Shown piece by piece: positions 16,894 to 25,957 of a stretch of 61,107 bases of DNA; the stretch's first letter is position 1, and each line of letters starts with the position of its first letter. The notes below the pieces were generated by a model. That model searched no databases. It saw only the letters and a program-made list of their open reading frames with translations, and was not told the origin of the DNA. Both the position numbers and the translations under genes were made by a program. The stretch is from assembly GCF_002551245.1 (NCBI RefSeq), contig NZ_NTGZ01000011.1, positions 1 through 61,107 of the forward strand, in the 5' to 3' direction. This DNA is from Streptomyces sp. rh34 (GTDB lineage Bacteria > Actinomycetota > Actinomycetes > Streptomycetales > Streptomycetaceae).

Positions 16894-17600
16894 CGTCCGG
16901 CGTCCGTTCCCGCGGCGTCCAGCAGGATCCGGGCGAGCTCGCGCGGCTGCGAGAACATCGGCCAGTGACCGGTGTCCATCGTGACCAGCCGCCACCGCTC
17001 GCCCGTCAGCAGCTCGGCCACCTCGGGGCTCGGCTCGGGCTGGTCGAGCAGGCACTTGACGTACGTCGCGGGCAGCAGGCCCAGGGGACGGGTCAGGGCG
17101 GCGGGATCGGTGAGGGTGGCGCCGGGGTGGGGCGTCGAGCCGCCGAGGAACCGGGCGAGCTGTTCCTCGGTGAGGCCCTGGTCCGCGCAGTCGGAGGCGG
17201 CCGGCGGCGGCCAGAAGCCCCCGTTGGCGGCGATGGCGGCCTCGACGCCGGCCCGGCCGTCCGGCCAGCCGGAGACGAAGGACTCGCCGTCGGCCGGGAC
17301 GTTGGAGTCGACGAACACGACGCGGGCGAGCCGGTCGCCGATCCGCTCGGCGGCCTGCCCGACCGGAATGCCCGCGTAGCTGTGGCCGACCAGCACCACG
17401 TCGCGCAGGCCGAGGCGCTCGACCTCGTCGACGACGTCCTGGACGTGCGTCTGCTGCCCCGCCGCCGCTTCCCTCTTGTCGGCCAGGCCCGACAGGGTCA
17501 GCGGGTGGACCCCGTGACCGGCCGCGCGCAGGCCGGGCTCCACGTCGTGCCACGCCCACGAGCCGAGCCAGGCCCCTGCCACCAGTACGAATTGCGTCAT
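16890..17600 (-). CDS. Alpha/beta-fold hydrolase (esterase-like, salicylate esterase/hydroxynitrile lyase type)
   Basis: The 236-residue protein starts FVLVAGAWLGSWAW (oxyanion-hole HGAW-like strand) and has the nucleophile elbow GHSYAG (Ser about residue 78). The acid is probably in the loop before MDTGHWPMF, which supplies the catalytic His near residue 215. This is the short plant MES-like type without a large cap. The start at 17600 matches the domain; the frame extends upstream only over the divergent promoter region. Coupled to the zinc-ribbon gene by a 4-base overlap. Confidence 0.9.
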   Translation of the reverse strand: MTQFVLVAGAWLGSWAWHDVEPGLRAAGHGVHPLTLSGLADKREAAAGQQTHVQDVVDEVERLGLRDVVLVGHSYAGIPVGQAAERIGDRLARVVFVDSNVPADGESFVSGWPDGRAGVEAAIAANGGFWPPPAASDCADQGLTEEQLARFLGGSTPHPGATLTDPAALTRPLGLLPATYVKCLLDQPEPSPEVAELLTGERWRLVTMDTGHWPMFSQPRELARILLDAAGTDAGR

Positions 17601-17827
17601 GCCAGCAACGTAGCGCAGGGGTACGACAGAGCCACCCCGCCGCCGCCCCGTCGGCGCCTCGCTGCCTTCGCAGCACCGGAACGGGGCGGCGGGCGCTGCG
17701 GGCAGCGGCACACCACCACCCTTTCGCTGTCACTTGCCGATCGAACAGGATGCGTTGTCGGCCGTTTCTGACTGCTTTTCGCTATGAACGGAGGCGGCGG
17801 GCCGCAGCGAGGCAGGATGTCCCCGTG

Positions 17828-19861
17828 ATGGGCAACCTCCCCGTCGTGACGACCAGCTTCGTCGGACGCGACAACGAACTGGCCGACGTCGAACGGGCAC
17901 TTCGAGATCGTCGGCTGGTCACGCTCACCGGCCCCGGCGGGGTCGGCAAGAGCCGGCTGGCCCTGCGCACCGCCGAGCGTGCCCGGGACCGTTACGCCGA
18001 CGGCGTCTGGTGGGCCGACCTTTCCCATCTGCACGACGAGCAACTGCTCGCCACCACGGTCTGCGACGGCGTCGGGCTCCTGGACCACAGCCCCCGCCAA
18101 CCCGTGGCCGCGCTCGGTGAATGGCTCTCCGGCCGACGTCTGCTCCTCGTTCTCGACTGCTGCGAGCGGATCGTCGGCCCCTGCGGGCAGCTCGTCGCCG
18201 AACTGCTCGCCTCGGCCCCGGGGCTGACGGTCCTGGCCACCAGCAGGGAGCCGTTGGGCGCGGCGGACGAGAAGTGCGTCGAGGTGCCCCCGCTCTCCGC
18301 GGGCGACGACGGTGACGAGGCGGTCCGGCTCTTCCACGAGCGCGCGGCCGCCGTCGCCCCGGGTCTCTCGCTCGACGACCCGGAGAGTACGGCCGCCGTC
18401 GCCGAGATCTGCCGTCGGCTCGACGGCATACCGCTCGCCCTCGAACTGGCCTGCGTGCAACTCCGCGAGAGCAGCGCGCAGGAGATCACCGTTCGGCTGG
18501 CCTCCCGGATGGAGGAGCTCGCCGACGACACCCTCTGGCCCCGCCGTCACCGTGCCCTGCGCACCACGATCGGCTGGAGCCACGAGCTCTGCGCACCGCT
18601 GGAGCGGCTGCTGTGGGCACGGCTCTCCGTCTTCCGCGGCGTCATCACGACTCCGGACGCGGAGGCGGTGTGCGCGGGCGGGCCTCTGGACGCCGGGGCC
18701 ATCGCCCAGGCCCTGGAACGCCTGGCCGACCAGTCCGTCCTCCGGCGGACCGGGGGCGGTTACCGGATGCTGGACACGCTGCGCGAGTACGGGGCGATGT
18801 GGCTGGCGGAGCTGGCGGAGGACGCGCTCCTCGCGGACCGGCACGCCCGGCACTTCGCCCATGTCGCCGTCCAGGCGTACGCGGGCTGGCTCGGGCCGTC
18901 ACAGGTCCTCTGGTACCACCGGATCGCCGACACCCACGCGGACCTGTGCGCGGCCCTGGACCACCTGCTTGCCGAGGACCCGGAGATGGCGATGGAGATG
19001 GCCGGGTGCGCGGGTCTCTTCTGGAGCTGCTGCGGCCATCTGCACCAGGCCCGTACGTATCTGGAACGGGTGCTCGCCCTGCCGCTCTCCGCCGGCCCTC
19101 ACCGCACCCGGGCACTGTGGGCCCTGGGCATCACGCTGACCCTGCAGGGCGACCACGAGGCGGCCCGCCGCATCGGCGAGGAGTGCCGGCACGCGGCACT
19201 CCTCGACGAGGACCCTGAGGCGGTGCTCCTCGCGGCCCACTCCATGAGCTTCACGTATCTGATGATGGGCCGGCCGCTCACCGCGTACACCGTCAGCGAC
19301 CAAGCGCTGAGCCAGCACGACGGTGACCCCGCGGACGCGCCCTCACAACTGCGCTGCCGGGTGATACGCCTGTTCGCCCTGTCCGCGCTCGGCCGGCTCG
19401 ACGAGGCGTACGAGGAGGCCATGCGGCTCCAGCGGATCAGTCTGCGGTTCGGCGAGCACTGGGCACGGGCGTACGCCGATCACCAACTCGCCCTCATCCA
19501 CCTGCTCCAGGGCCGTCCTCGTCATGCCGAGAGTCACGCGCGCGCGATGCTCGCGAGCAAGCACGAGCTCCATGACAGCCTCGGCATAGCGCTCGGCCTC
19601 GATCTGCTCGCCGGAGCCATCGCCGCGCAGGGGAACGGAGTGGCCGCGGCCCGTGCCTCCGGTACCGGACACGCCTACTGGCGCATGATCGGCCACCCGC
19701 ACCGGGGCACCCCGGAGCTCGGGGCGATCCGCGCGCAGTGGGAACTCCAGGCCCGGCAGGTCGCGGGCGACTCCGCGTACGAGCTGGCCTACCGGCGCGC
19801 CTCGGCCGACGACGCCGAACGCGGCCTGGCCCACGCACTGGAGCGCGGGCATCCCGGATAG
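17828..19861 (+). CDS. STAND-family ATPase (NB-ARC with TPR-like C-terminus), no DNA-binding domain
   Basis: The 677-residue protein begins MGNLPVVTTSFVGRDNEL, the usual opening of LuxR- or SARP-linked NB-ARC modules. The P-loop GPGGVGKS is at residues 35-42, Walker B at LLLVLDCC, sensor at TSREPLG, and the GxP motif at GIPLALELA. A winged-helix segment follows, then helical TPR-like repeats from about residue 370. Unlike many relatives it has no C-terminal LuxR or N-terminal SARP DNA-binding domain, so it may act by sequestering a partner. ATG at 17828 chosen; an in-frame GTG lies one codon upstream. Confidence 0.88.
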   Translation: MGNLPVVTTSFVGRDNELADVERALRDRRLVTLTGPGGVGKSRLALRTAERARDRYADGVWWADLSHLHDEQLLATTVCDGVGLLDHSPRQPVAALGEWLSGRRLLLVLDCCERIVGPCGQLVAELLASAPGLTVLATSREPLGAADEKCVEVPPLSAGDDGDEAVRLFHERAAAVAPGLSLDDPESTAAVAEICRRLDGIPLALELACVQLRESSAQEITVRLASRMEELADDTLWPRRHRALRTTIGWSHELCAPLERLLWARLSVFRGVITTPDAEAVCAGGPLDAGAIAQALERLADQSVLRRTGGGYRMLDTLREYGAMWLAELAEDALLADRHARHFAHVAVQAYAGWLGPSQVLWYHRIADTHADLCAALDHLLAEDPEMAMEMAGCAGLFWSCCGHLHQARTYLERVLALPLSAGPHRTRALWALGITLTLQGDHEAARRIGEECRHAALLDEDPEAVLLAAHSMSFTYLMMGRPLTAYTVSDQALSQHDGDPADAPSQLRCRVIRLFALSALGRLDEAYEEAMRLQRISLRFGEHWARAYADHQLALIHLLQGRPRHAESHARAMLASKHELHDSLGIALGLDLLAGAIAAQGNGVAAARASGTGHAYWRMIGHPHRGTPELGAIRAQWELQARQVAGDSAYELAYRRASADDAERGLAHALERGHPG

Positions 19862-20012
19862 CCGGAGCACCCGCCGCACCGGGCGTCCGCCGCCCGGCCG
19901 CCGGCTCCGTCCGCCCACCGCGCCGGCGGACGCCGGACACCCGGCGAGACCCCACCTGGGCCGTGTCCTGTGCGGGGTGACTCGCTGGCCGCTGTGCCTC
20001 TGACCCGTCCTT

Positions 20013-20040
20013 CCGGCCGCCGCCCCTGTCCGGCGGCCGG
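20013..20040. terminator. Hairpin between STAND and acyl-CoA oxidase genes
   Basis: CCGGCCGCCG (20013-20022) pairs with CGGCGGCCGG (20031-20040) around an 8-base loop. It lies between two convergent genes, so it can serve both. Confidence 0.6.
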
Positions 20041-20066
20041 GGAGCCTGTTTCCCCCGTCGTCCTGG

Positions 20067-21860
20067 TCAGGCGCTGAGCATCGGGTGCGTCTCCAGCAGT
20101 GCCTCGGGTATGCCGAAGGCGCGGGTGAGGGTCAGCGCGTGCGGCTCCAGGAAGCCGAGGACCGCGTCGACCGCGTCGGGCAGGTCCTCGACCTGCTCGG
20201 CCGTCATGCGCCCCCGTGCCAGCAGGTCCCCGCTGTGCGCGGCGACCCGGCGCAGCGCGAACAGGGCGTGCAGCCCGCGCAGCAGGTCCGCCGCCGGCCC
20301 GGAGCGAACCTGGCCCGCGGCGGTCAGCAGGGACTCAGCGGCGAGCCAGTGGACGTGGGCGTCGGCCAGTGCCACGGCGGGCGTCACCGTCGCGTTCCAG
20401 CGGGCCAGCGGGGAGTCGGCGCGCTGCCGCAGCCGGGCTTTCGCACGGCCGTGGGAGATTCGCTCGATGTCGGCCAGGAGGTCCTGGAGGAACTGGGGGT
20501 CGGTCAGCTCCCGGTCCTCGGCCGCGATCTCGCTCTCCGGCTTGAGGTCGACGCCGCCGAGCAGCATCTCGCCCCCGGCCTTCTCCATGATGACCTTGTT
20601 ATCGCCCTCGGCCGTGATCGCGCCCTCGATGGAGGCGAGCTGGAGCGCGATGCCGTTGGCCTGGATCAGGCCCTGGGCCCCGCACCGCTCGCGGCACTCG
20701 GTCATGACCGCCCGGGCCCGCCAGGTGATCCAGGCCTTGCTGATCGCCGTCAGCCGCTCGTACGCCTCGCGTTCCTCGCCGGTGGCCCGGTCCCACTGCC
20801 GCACCACCTGCCGCTGGAGCAGCGTGGCGGCGTAGGTCGTCGCCGCGGCGTCCAGCAGGGACGTGTGGTGACCGCGGTGGGCGATCAGCGGTACGCGCTG
20901 CCCGTTCGTCATGCCCGAGGTGACCCGCCTGTGGGCGTAGCGCATGGCGACGTCGAGAGCGTGACGCATGACGCCCAGGCTGTGGGCGGTCATGCACAAC
21001 TTGCCCATCGTGACCCGTCCGATGGAATGGAGGAACCGCCGGCGGGGGCTGCCGAGCGCGCTGGTGAACTCGCCGTCCGGGGTGAGGCGGCCGTGGTCGC
21101 CCTGGAGAAGAGCGCTGAAGGGAAGCCGGACACCGTGGAACCGCGTGGCGCAGTGATCGACCGGGCTGCTGGCCGTCTGGGGCAGCGGCCGCACCTCCAC
21201 ACCCGGCAACGGGCTGCCGTCGCTGTTGCTGAGCGGCGTGAGGAACAGGAAGACGCCCTGGTCGGCGCCGTCCACTATCAGACGGGCCGCGACCACGGCC
21301 CCCTTCGCCCCTCCCGCCGGACCGGTGTTGGGCATGAACTTCTGCGCCCCAGCATGCGGGGTGTGCAGCACGAATGCGCGCGCCGCCCGGTCGAACGTCG
21401 CCGTGGTCTCCATATGCGCGGCGTCATTGCCATGGGCAACCTCGGTACAGAGAAATGTTCCGATGCGGTCCGCGCGGACGTACTCGCTCAGGTCGCGCCC
21501 GGCCGGTTCGTGATCGACCAGGCTCCCGAAGAAGAGGTTGTAGTGGATGGCGACGATGGTGGCCATGCCGGGATCCACCGCACCGGCCCACTCGTGGATG
21601 GCGGTGAGTTCGACCGGATCGCTCGCGAGAGCCTGTGGAGCCTCTGCGGCCTCGTTGACCAGCCGAAGCCGGTCGTAGCTCAGGTCTATGCGTTCTCCGT
21701 GGGTCAGGCCCTCCTCGAAGCGGAACGGGGCGGAGCTGAAGAGGCGCCTCCATCGTTCGTGAGTCGTGCCCAGCTGACCGGCGAACAGAACGTCGGCGAG
21801 CGCGGCGGAGACGGGTGCGGCTAAGTCGGTTGCGGTATCCGGAATCTGAGAAGCAGTCAC
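20067..21860 (-). CDS. Acyl-CoA dehydrogenase/oxidase family protein (peroxisomal-oxidase-like)
   Basis: The 597-residue flavoprotein has the acyl-CoA oxidase layout: N-terminal helical domain, a middle beta domain around FLCTEVAHGNDAAHMETTAT, and two C-terminal helical domains. TEVAHGND matches the flavin-contacting TE..HG.. motif of oxidases. It would oxidise an acyl-CoA to the enoyl-CoA. The start is GTG at 21860. Physiological electron acceptor (oxygen or ETF) cannot be told. No beta-oxidation partner is adjacent. Confidence 0.88.
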   Translation of the reverse strand: MTASQIPDTATDLAAPVSAALADVLFAGQLGTTHERWRRLFSSAPFRFEEGLTHGERIDLSYDRLRLVNEAAEAPQALASDPVELTAIHEWAGAVDPGMATIVAIHYNLFFGSLVDHEPAGRDLSEYVRADRIGTFLCTEVAHGNDAAHMETTATFDRAARAFVLHTPHAGAQKFMPNTGPAGGAKGAVVAARLIVDGADQGVFLFLTPLSNSDGSPLPGVEVRPLPQTASSPVDHCATRFHGVRLPFSALLQGDHGRLTPDGEFTSALGSPRRRFLHSIGRVTMGKLCMTAHSLGVMRHALDVAMRYAHRRVTSGMTNGQRVPLIAHRGHHTSLLDAAATTYAATLLQRQVVRQWDRATGEEREAYERLTAISKAWITWRARAVMTECRERCGAQGLIQANGIALQLASIEGAITAEGDNKVIMEKAGGEMLLGGVDLKPESEIAAEDRELTDPQFLQDLLADIERISHGRAKARLRQRADSPLARWNATVTPAVALADAHVHWLAAESLLTAAGQVRSGPAADLLRGLHALFALRRVAAHSGDLLARGRMTAEQVEDLPDAVDAVLGFLEPHALTLTRAFGIPEALLETHPMLSA

Positions 21861-22049
21861 ACCCGAGAAAGCTAGCCTGATCGATCACGGTTGACGGAGT
21901 GAGGATCAACACGATTGAGCCGGGCGAAACACGGTAGGCGCCCGCTCCGTCACTCGCTTCCGCTGCTCGGCGGCCACCCGGAACGATCATGATCCCCACA
22001 TCGGAGCCCTCGAGCCGCCCCCCATGGGGCACGGCCCTAGCATCCCCGT

Positions 22050-22553
22050 ATGACGTCCATCAGCCGACTCCGTCCCGACCATGCCGAGGCTCTCCTCGCC
22101 TTCGAGCGGGAGAACCGGGCCTACTTCGCCGCGTCCATTCCCGACCGGGGCGACGACTACTTCGCCGCATTCGCCGAACGCCACCGCGAGCTGCTCGCCG
22201 AGCAGGACGCGGGGCTGCACCACTTCCACCTCATCGAGGACGACGACGGCGGCATCCTGGGCCGGATCAACCTCCTCGGGGTGCACGGGAACTCCGCCGA
22301 GCTGGGCTACCGGATAGCGGAGAAGGCCGCGGGGCGCGGGCTGGCCACCTGGGCGGTGCAGCAGGTCTGCGTCCTGGCGGTCCGGGAGTACGGGCTCACC
22401 GCACTGCGCGCGGAGACGACGCTGGACAACACGGGATCCCGCGCGGTGCTGGCGCGCTCCGGGTTCGAGCCGCTGGAGGACGTCATGTTCGGCGACCGCC
22501 CCGGGCGGCGGTACGTCCTGGACCTGAGCGGGGGCGCTCCCCCGGCGCCTTGA
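22050..22553 (+). CDS. GNAT-family N-acetyltransferase, RimJ-like
   Basis: The 167-residue protein has the GNAT core: GGILGRINLLGV (strand 4), ELGYRIAEKAAGRGLATWAV with the acetyl-CoA pyrophosphate loop, and NTGSRAVLARSGFEPL (helix 4 region). The layout resembles RimJ/RimL acetylases, with an N-terminal alkylated-amine or ribosomal protein as possible substrate. A strong hairpin terminator follows. Confidence 0.9.
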   Translation: MTSISRLRPDHAEALLAFERENRAYFAASIPDRGDDYFAAFAERHRELLAEQDAGLHHFHLIEDDDGGILGRINLLGVHGNSAELGYRIAEKAAGRGLATWAVQQVCVLAVREYGLTALRAETTLDNTGSRAVLARSGFEPLEDVMFGDRPGRRYVLDLSGGAPPAP

Positions 22554-22599
22554 GCGGCGCCGCCACCCGAAGAAGCGGCGGCGCGCACCGGAAGGCGGG

Positions 22600-22633
22600 A
22601 AAGGGGTACGCCGGGCGTCCGGCGTACCCCTTT
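22600..22633. terminator. Strong bidirectional hairpin terminator
   Basis: AAAGGGGTACGCCGG (22600-22614) pairs perfectly over 15 bp with CCGGCGTACCCCTTT (22619-22633) around GCGT. It has A/T-rich ends and lies between convergent genes, the GNAT and the PepSY lipoprotein. Confidence 0.9.
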
Positions 22634-22653
22634 GCGGTCGGGCGGGGCGGAGG

Positions 22654-23469
22654 TCAGTCGTTGTCGGTCTCTTCGCGGACGATGGTGTCGTTCTTGGCGT
22701 CCACGTCGAAGGTCGTCCTCTTCCAGTCCGAGCCGATCACGTCGACCTGCCAGACGACGCCGTTGCCCTCGTTGTCGTCGAGGCCGACGGAGGTGACCGT
22801 CCCCTTCTTCTTCTCGGTGGCGACCTTGGCCGCCTGCTGCGGGGTCTGGGTGGCCTGGGCGAGCCGGTCGGCCGTCTGCTTCTTGTCGTCCGCGTCCTGA
22901 TCCGCGTCGACACGGGCCTCGATCACCTTGCCGTCGACCGCGTTGATCCGGACGGTGTGGACCGTGCCGTCCTTCTCCGCGACCTCCGCGACCCAGACAG
23001 GGCCCTCGGTGCCCGGACTCGCGCTCGGGCTGGATGTGCCGGTTCCGGTCGGACTCGCGGTTCCGGTCGGACTCGCGGTTCCCGTCGGGCTCGCGGAGCC
23101 CGTGGGGCTGCCGGACCCGGTCGGGCTGGGGCTCTGGTCGCTGTCGTCGTCGTCCACGCCCTCCAGGTCCAGATCGACCAGCTTGCCCCCGGCCACCTCT
23201 CCGGAGGCGGTGGTGGCGGCGTCGTCGAAGGTGACCTTCGTGGCGTCGAGCACCTTCTTGCGCTCCTTCTGGTCCTCGGTCAGCTGGGCACTGGCCGAGG
23301 GCGACGTCGTCTGCTTCTGCGGGACGACCTTCGCGGCCTCGGAGGTGGCCGCGCTTGTCGCGCTGTCCGAGCTCTGACCGCATCCGGTCATCAGAACGGC
23401 TGTGGCGGCGGCCATGCCGAGGGCGCCGACCGTCTTGAGGGTGCGGGAACGGGAGGAGGCACTGTTCAT
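22654..23469 (-). CDS. Surface lipoprotein with C-terminal PepSY domain and Pro-Thr-Gly-Ser linker
   Basis: The 271-residue protein has a lipobox signal ending LMTGC (Cys30). A low-complexity linker at about residues 113-148 repeats SPTGS/SPTGT five times. A PepSY-like half-repeat before the linker (VTFDDAATTASGEVAGGKLVDL) and another after it suggest a duplicated domain split by the linker. PepSY proteins act as peptidase inhibitors or sensory partners at the cell surface. ATG at 23469 selected; an in-frame ATG lies 21 bases upstream. Confidence 0.85.
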   Translation of the reverse strand: MNSASSRSRTLKTVGALGMAAATAVLMTGCGQSSDSATSAATSEAAKVVPQKQTTSPSASAQLTEDQKERKKVLDATKVTFDDAATTASGEVAGGKLVDLDLEGVDDDDSDQSPSPTGSGSPTGSASPTGTASPTGTASPTGTGTSSPSASPGTEGPVWVAEVAEKDGTVHTVRINAVDGKVIEARVDADQDADDKKQTADRLAQATQTPQQAAKVATEKKKGTVTSVGLDDNEGNGVVWQVDVIGSDWKRTTFDVDAKNDTIVREETDND

Positions 23470-23657
23470 GCGTCGAGGCTCAAGTCTCATGCACGCATGC
23501 CTAGCCCTCCGGACCATCGGTCATGTTGTCCTACCGGGGAGTCACCCGATCGACCGGGCGGGTCCGCCCGTTGGCCGCCGCTCCCCGGGCGGTGGACGCC
23601 GAGGTGCGAAACAATGGCGGCAGGGCCGTATTCCTTCCGCCCGGCCGGGAGGCCGTC

Positions 23658-23915
23658 ATGGATCACATGGTGCACACCGAGTGTTACGAACTCATCTTCC
23701 AGATGTCCGGCGCCGCGGACGACGTGGTCCGCGTCCGGCTCACCGACCGCCTGGGGGCCGGCGGATTCCCGGTGTACGAGGACGAGACGGGGATCGTGCG
23801 CGCCGAGATCAGCGACCGGGGCGAGGTCCGCATGCTCGCCAGCGGCGGCCACCAGGCCCCGGGGGCTCCCCTGCTGGCCCGCCCCCTGAGCGAGGACTCC
23901 CCCGGAACGCCGTGA
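23658..23915 (+). CDS. Small conserved streptomycete protein (DUF6296-like)
   Basis: The 85-residue protein starts MDHMVHTECYELIFQMSG and contains VRLTDRLGAGGFPVYEDETG and VRAEISDRGEVRMLASGG, the conserved core of DUF6296-type proteins. It looks like a small beta-rich cytoplasmic protein with no known role. The start at 23658 has GGGAGG upstream. The open frame extends 135 bases further upstream but without matching sequence. A perfect 32-base palindrome terminates it. Confidence 0.8.
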   Translation: MDHMVHTECYELIFQMSGAADDVVRVRLTDRLGAGGFPVYEDETGIVRAEISDRGEVRMLASGGHQAPGAPLLARPLSEDSPGTP

Positions 23916-23929
23916 ACTGACCGCAGGAA

Positions 23930-23961
23930 GGCGGGGCGCACCGTGCACGGTGCGCCCCGCC
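23930..23961. terminator. Perfect 32-base palindrome, terminator before the fructose operon
   Basis: GGCGGGGCGCACCGTG (23930-23945) is followed by its exact complement CACGGTGCGCCCCGCC (23946-23961). It begins 14 bases after the DUF6296-like stop and shields the downstream operon from readthrough. Confidence 0.85.
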
Positions 23962-24029
23962 CCGCTGTGCCCGCGCGTCCGGGCGCGATCCCGTCCTTCC
24001 GTTGATGCCCACTCTTCGCCCGATTGTGT

Positions 24030-24054
24030 TTACATTCCCGCACCGCGAACGTAA
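24030..24054. promoter_or_regulatory. Candidate FruR operator upstream of the fructose operon
   Basis: TTACATTC (24030-24037) and GAACGTAA (24047-24054) form an inverted repeat with one mismatch in eight and a 9-base centre, in the AT-rich promoter patch before fruR. DeoR-family regulators bind such repeats. Location fits autorepression of the operon. Confidence 0.45.
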
Positions 24055-24102
24055 CCTGAGCGCGAAACCACAGACTCGGGCATGAAACGGATACGAAACC
24101 AC

Positions 24103-24864
24103 ATGTACGCACCGGAGCGTCAGCAGGAGATCCTCCGCCTCGCCCAGGAGAGCGGCCGGGTCGACGTGCTGTCCCTGGCCGAGGAGTTCCAGGTGACGGC
24201 CGAGACCGTCCGGCGCGATCTCAAGGCCCTGGACCGGGCGGGGCTGCTGCGCCGGGTGCACGGTGGGGCGATCCCCGTCGGGCGGCTCGACTTCGAGCCG
24301 GACCTCGCCGAACGCGACACCGTCGCCGCCGACGAGAAGGACCGCATCGCGCAGGCCGCCCTCGCCGAACTGCCCGTCGACGGCAACGTGATCGTGGACG
24401 CCGGGACCACGACCGCGCGGCTCGCCGCCGCCGTACCGGTCGAGGCGACGCTGACCGTGGTGACGCACGCACTGCCGGTGGCCGCGCGTCTCGCCGACCA
24501 CCCCGGCATCGCGCTGCATCTGGTGGGCGGCCGGGTCCGGCACCGCACCCGAGCGGCGGTCGACGCCTGGGCGCTGGGTTCGTACGCCGAGATCAACGCC
24601 GACGTGGTCTTCCTCGCCACCAACGGCTTCTCCCCCGACAGTGGCCTGACCACACCCGACCTCGCCGAGGCCGCGGTGAAGCGGGCCGTGATCAAGGCGG
24701 CCCGCCGGGTCGTCCTCCTCGCCGACTCCGGCAAGTTCGGACAGGAACACTTCGCCCGCTTCGGCGATCTCACCGATGTGGACCTGCTCATCACCGACAC
24801 GGGGCTCAGCCCCGACGACGCCCGCTCCATCGAGAGCCGGGGCACGGAAGTAGTACGCGCATGA
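24103..24864 (+). CDS. fruR: DeoR/GlpR-family regulator of the fructose operon
   Basis: The 253-residue protein begins MYAPERQQEILRLAQESGRV, with the DeoR helix-turn-helix at FQVTAETVRRDLKALDRAGL (about residues 29-48) and the DeoR sensor domain after residue 75 (VIVDAGTTTARLA). Family members sense fructose-1-phosphate. It overlaps fruK by four bases (ATGA) and opens the fruR-fruK-fruA-ptsH group, so autoregulation is likely. An in-frame ATG at 24082 exists, but the family start is at 24103; neither has a strong ribosome site. Confidence 0.9.
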   Translation: MYAPERQQEILRLAQESGRVDVLSLAEEFQVTAETVRRDLKALDRAGLLRRVHGGAIPVGRLDFEPDLAERDTVAADEKDRIAQAALAELPVDGNVIVDAGTTTARLAAAVPVEATLTVVTHALPVAARLADHPGIALHLVGGRVRHRTRAAVDAWALGSYAEINADVVFLATNGFSPDSGLTTPDLAEAAVKRAVIKAARRVVLLADSGKFGQEHFARFGDLTDVDLLITDTGLSPDDARSIESRGTEVVRA

Positions 24865-25808
24865 TCCTCACCGTCACCCCCAACCCCAGCCTGGACCGCA
24901 CCTACGAGCTGCCCGGTCTGACCCGCGGCACCGTGCTGCGTGCCACGGCGGACCGCGTCGATCCGGGCGGCAAGGGCGTCAATGTCTCCCGCGCGGTCGC
25001 GGCGGCCGGACACCGCACCGTCGCCGTCGCCCCGATGGGCGGCCCGGAGGGCGCCCTGCTCACCCGGCTGCTCGGCGACCTGGGCATCGAGGCAGCCGGC
25101 GTGCCGATCGCGGGGAACACCCGGATCAACGTCACGCTCGTCGAACCCGACGGCACCCTCACCAAGGTCAACGCGGCGGGCCCGGAGCTGAGTCCGGCCG
25201 AGGCCGAGGACGTCCTGGAAGCGGTGCGGGAACGCTCGTCCACCGCCGACTGGATCGCCTGCTGCGGGAGCCTGCCGCGCGGACTGCCGCCGCGGTGGTA
25301 CGCGGAGCTGGTCGAGCGGAGCCACCGCGCCGGTGCCCGGATCGCACTGGACACCTCCGGAGCGGCGCTGACCGCCGCCCTGGACCGGGCACCCGATGTG
25401 ATCAAGCCCAATGCCCAGGAGCTCGCCGAGGCCGTCGGCCGGCCGCTCGCCACGGTGGGCGACGCGCTGAAGGCGGCCGAGGAGTTGCGTGCGCGCGGTG
25501 CCCGGTCGGTGCTGGCGAGTCTGGGCGCCGACGGGCAGCTGCTGGTCGAGGCGTCGGGCGCGTACTTCGCCACCGCACCGGTGGCCGCCGTGCGCAGCAA
25601 TGTCGGCGCCGGGGACGCCTCCCTGGCCGGCTTCCTGGCAGCGGGCGGACACGGCCCGGAAGCACTCACCTCGGCCGTCGCCCACGGTGCCGCGGCCGTG
25701 CAGCTGCCCGGAAGCCTCATGCCTACCCCGGCCGACCTCGATCTGCCGTCGGTCGTGACGACCTCCGACGTGCCGCTGAACCGCGTGCTGACGGAGCCCG
25801 CCCCATGA
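24861..25808 (+). CDS. fruK: 1-Phosphofructokinase
   Basis: The 315-residue PfkB-family kinase phosphorylates fructose-1-phosphate to fructose-1,6-bisphosphate. It has the N-terminal substrate motif VTPNPSLDRTY, the PfkB signature 1 DPGGKGVNVSRA (34-45), KPNAQEL and the anion-hole motif NVGAGDA with catalytic Asp252. The four-base overlap with fruR indicates translational coupling. FruA, which makes its substrate, follows 141 bases downstream. Confidence 0.96.
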   Translation: MILTVTPNPSLDRTYELPGLTRGTVLRATADRVDPGGKGVNVSRAVAAAGHRTVAVAPMGGPEGALLTRLLGDLGIEAAGVPIAGNTRINVTLVEPDGTLTKVNAAGPELSPAEAEDVLEAVRERSSTADWIACCGSLPRGLPPRWYAELVERSHRAGARIALDTSGAALTAALDRAPDVIKPNAQELAEAVGRPLATVGDALKAAEELRARGARSVLASLGADGQLLVEASGAYFATAPVAAVRSNVGAGDASLAGFLAAGGHGPEALTSAVAHGAAAVQLPGSLMPTPADLDLPSVVTTSDVPLNRVLTEPAP

Positions 25809-25957
25809 CCCCCGTACCGCCATCACCGACCTTCGTGCCGCCGACGCCGCCGCAACTCCCGCAACGTCCGTACGGACCCGACCCGTACGAGTCCGCCGCC
25901 CCGTCCCCCCGAGCCGCCGCACGGCGGTCCCCGAGCAAGGAGCACCGCGATGAGTGA
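25805..25957 (+). CDS. Possible coupled proline-rich small ORF between fruK and fruA
   Basis: An ATG overlaps the fruK stop (ATGA) and opens a 50-codon frame ending TGA at 25957, just inside fruA. The product would be rich in Pro, Arg and Ser (PPSPTFVPPTPPQLP, then PYGPDPYESAAPSPRAAARR). No domain is seen. The overlap at both ends suggests a coupling peptide that keeps ribosomes moving from fruK to fruA, but it may be only a spacer. Confidence 0.3.
   Translation: MTPVPPSPTFVPPTPPQLPQRPYGPDPYESAAPSPRAAARRSPSKEHRDE

Noticed and set aside
24082..24102. Upstream ATG for fruR
   Set aside because: Adds seven residues not found in homologues; 24103 matches the family start.
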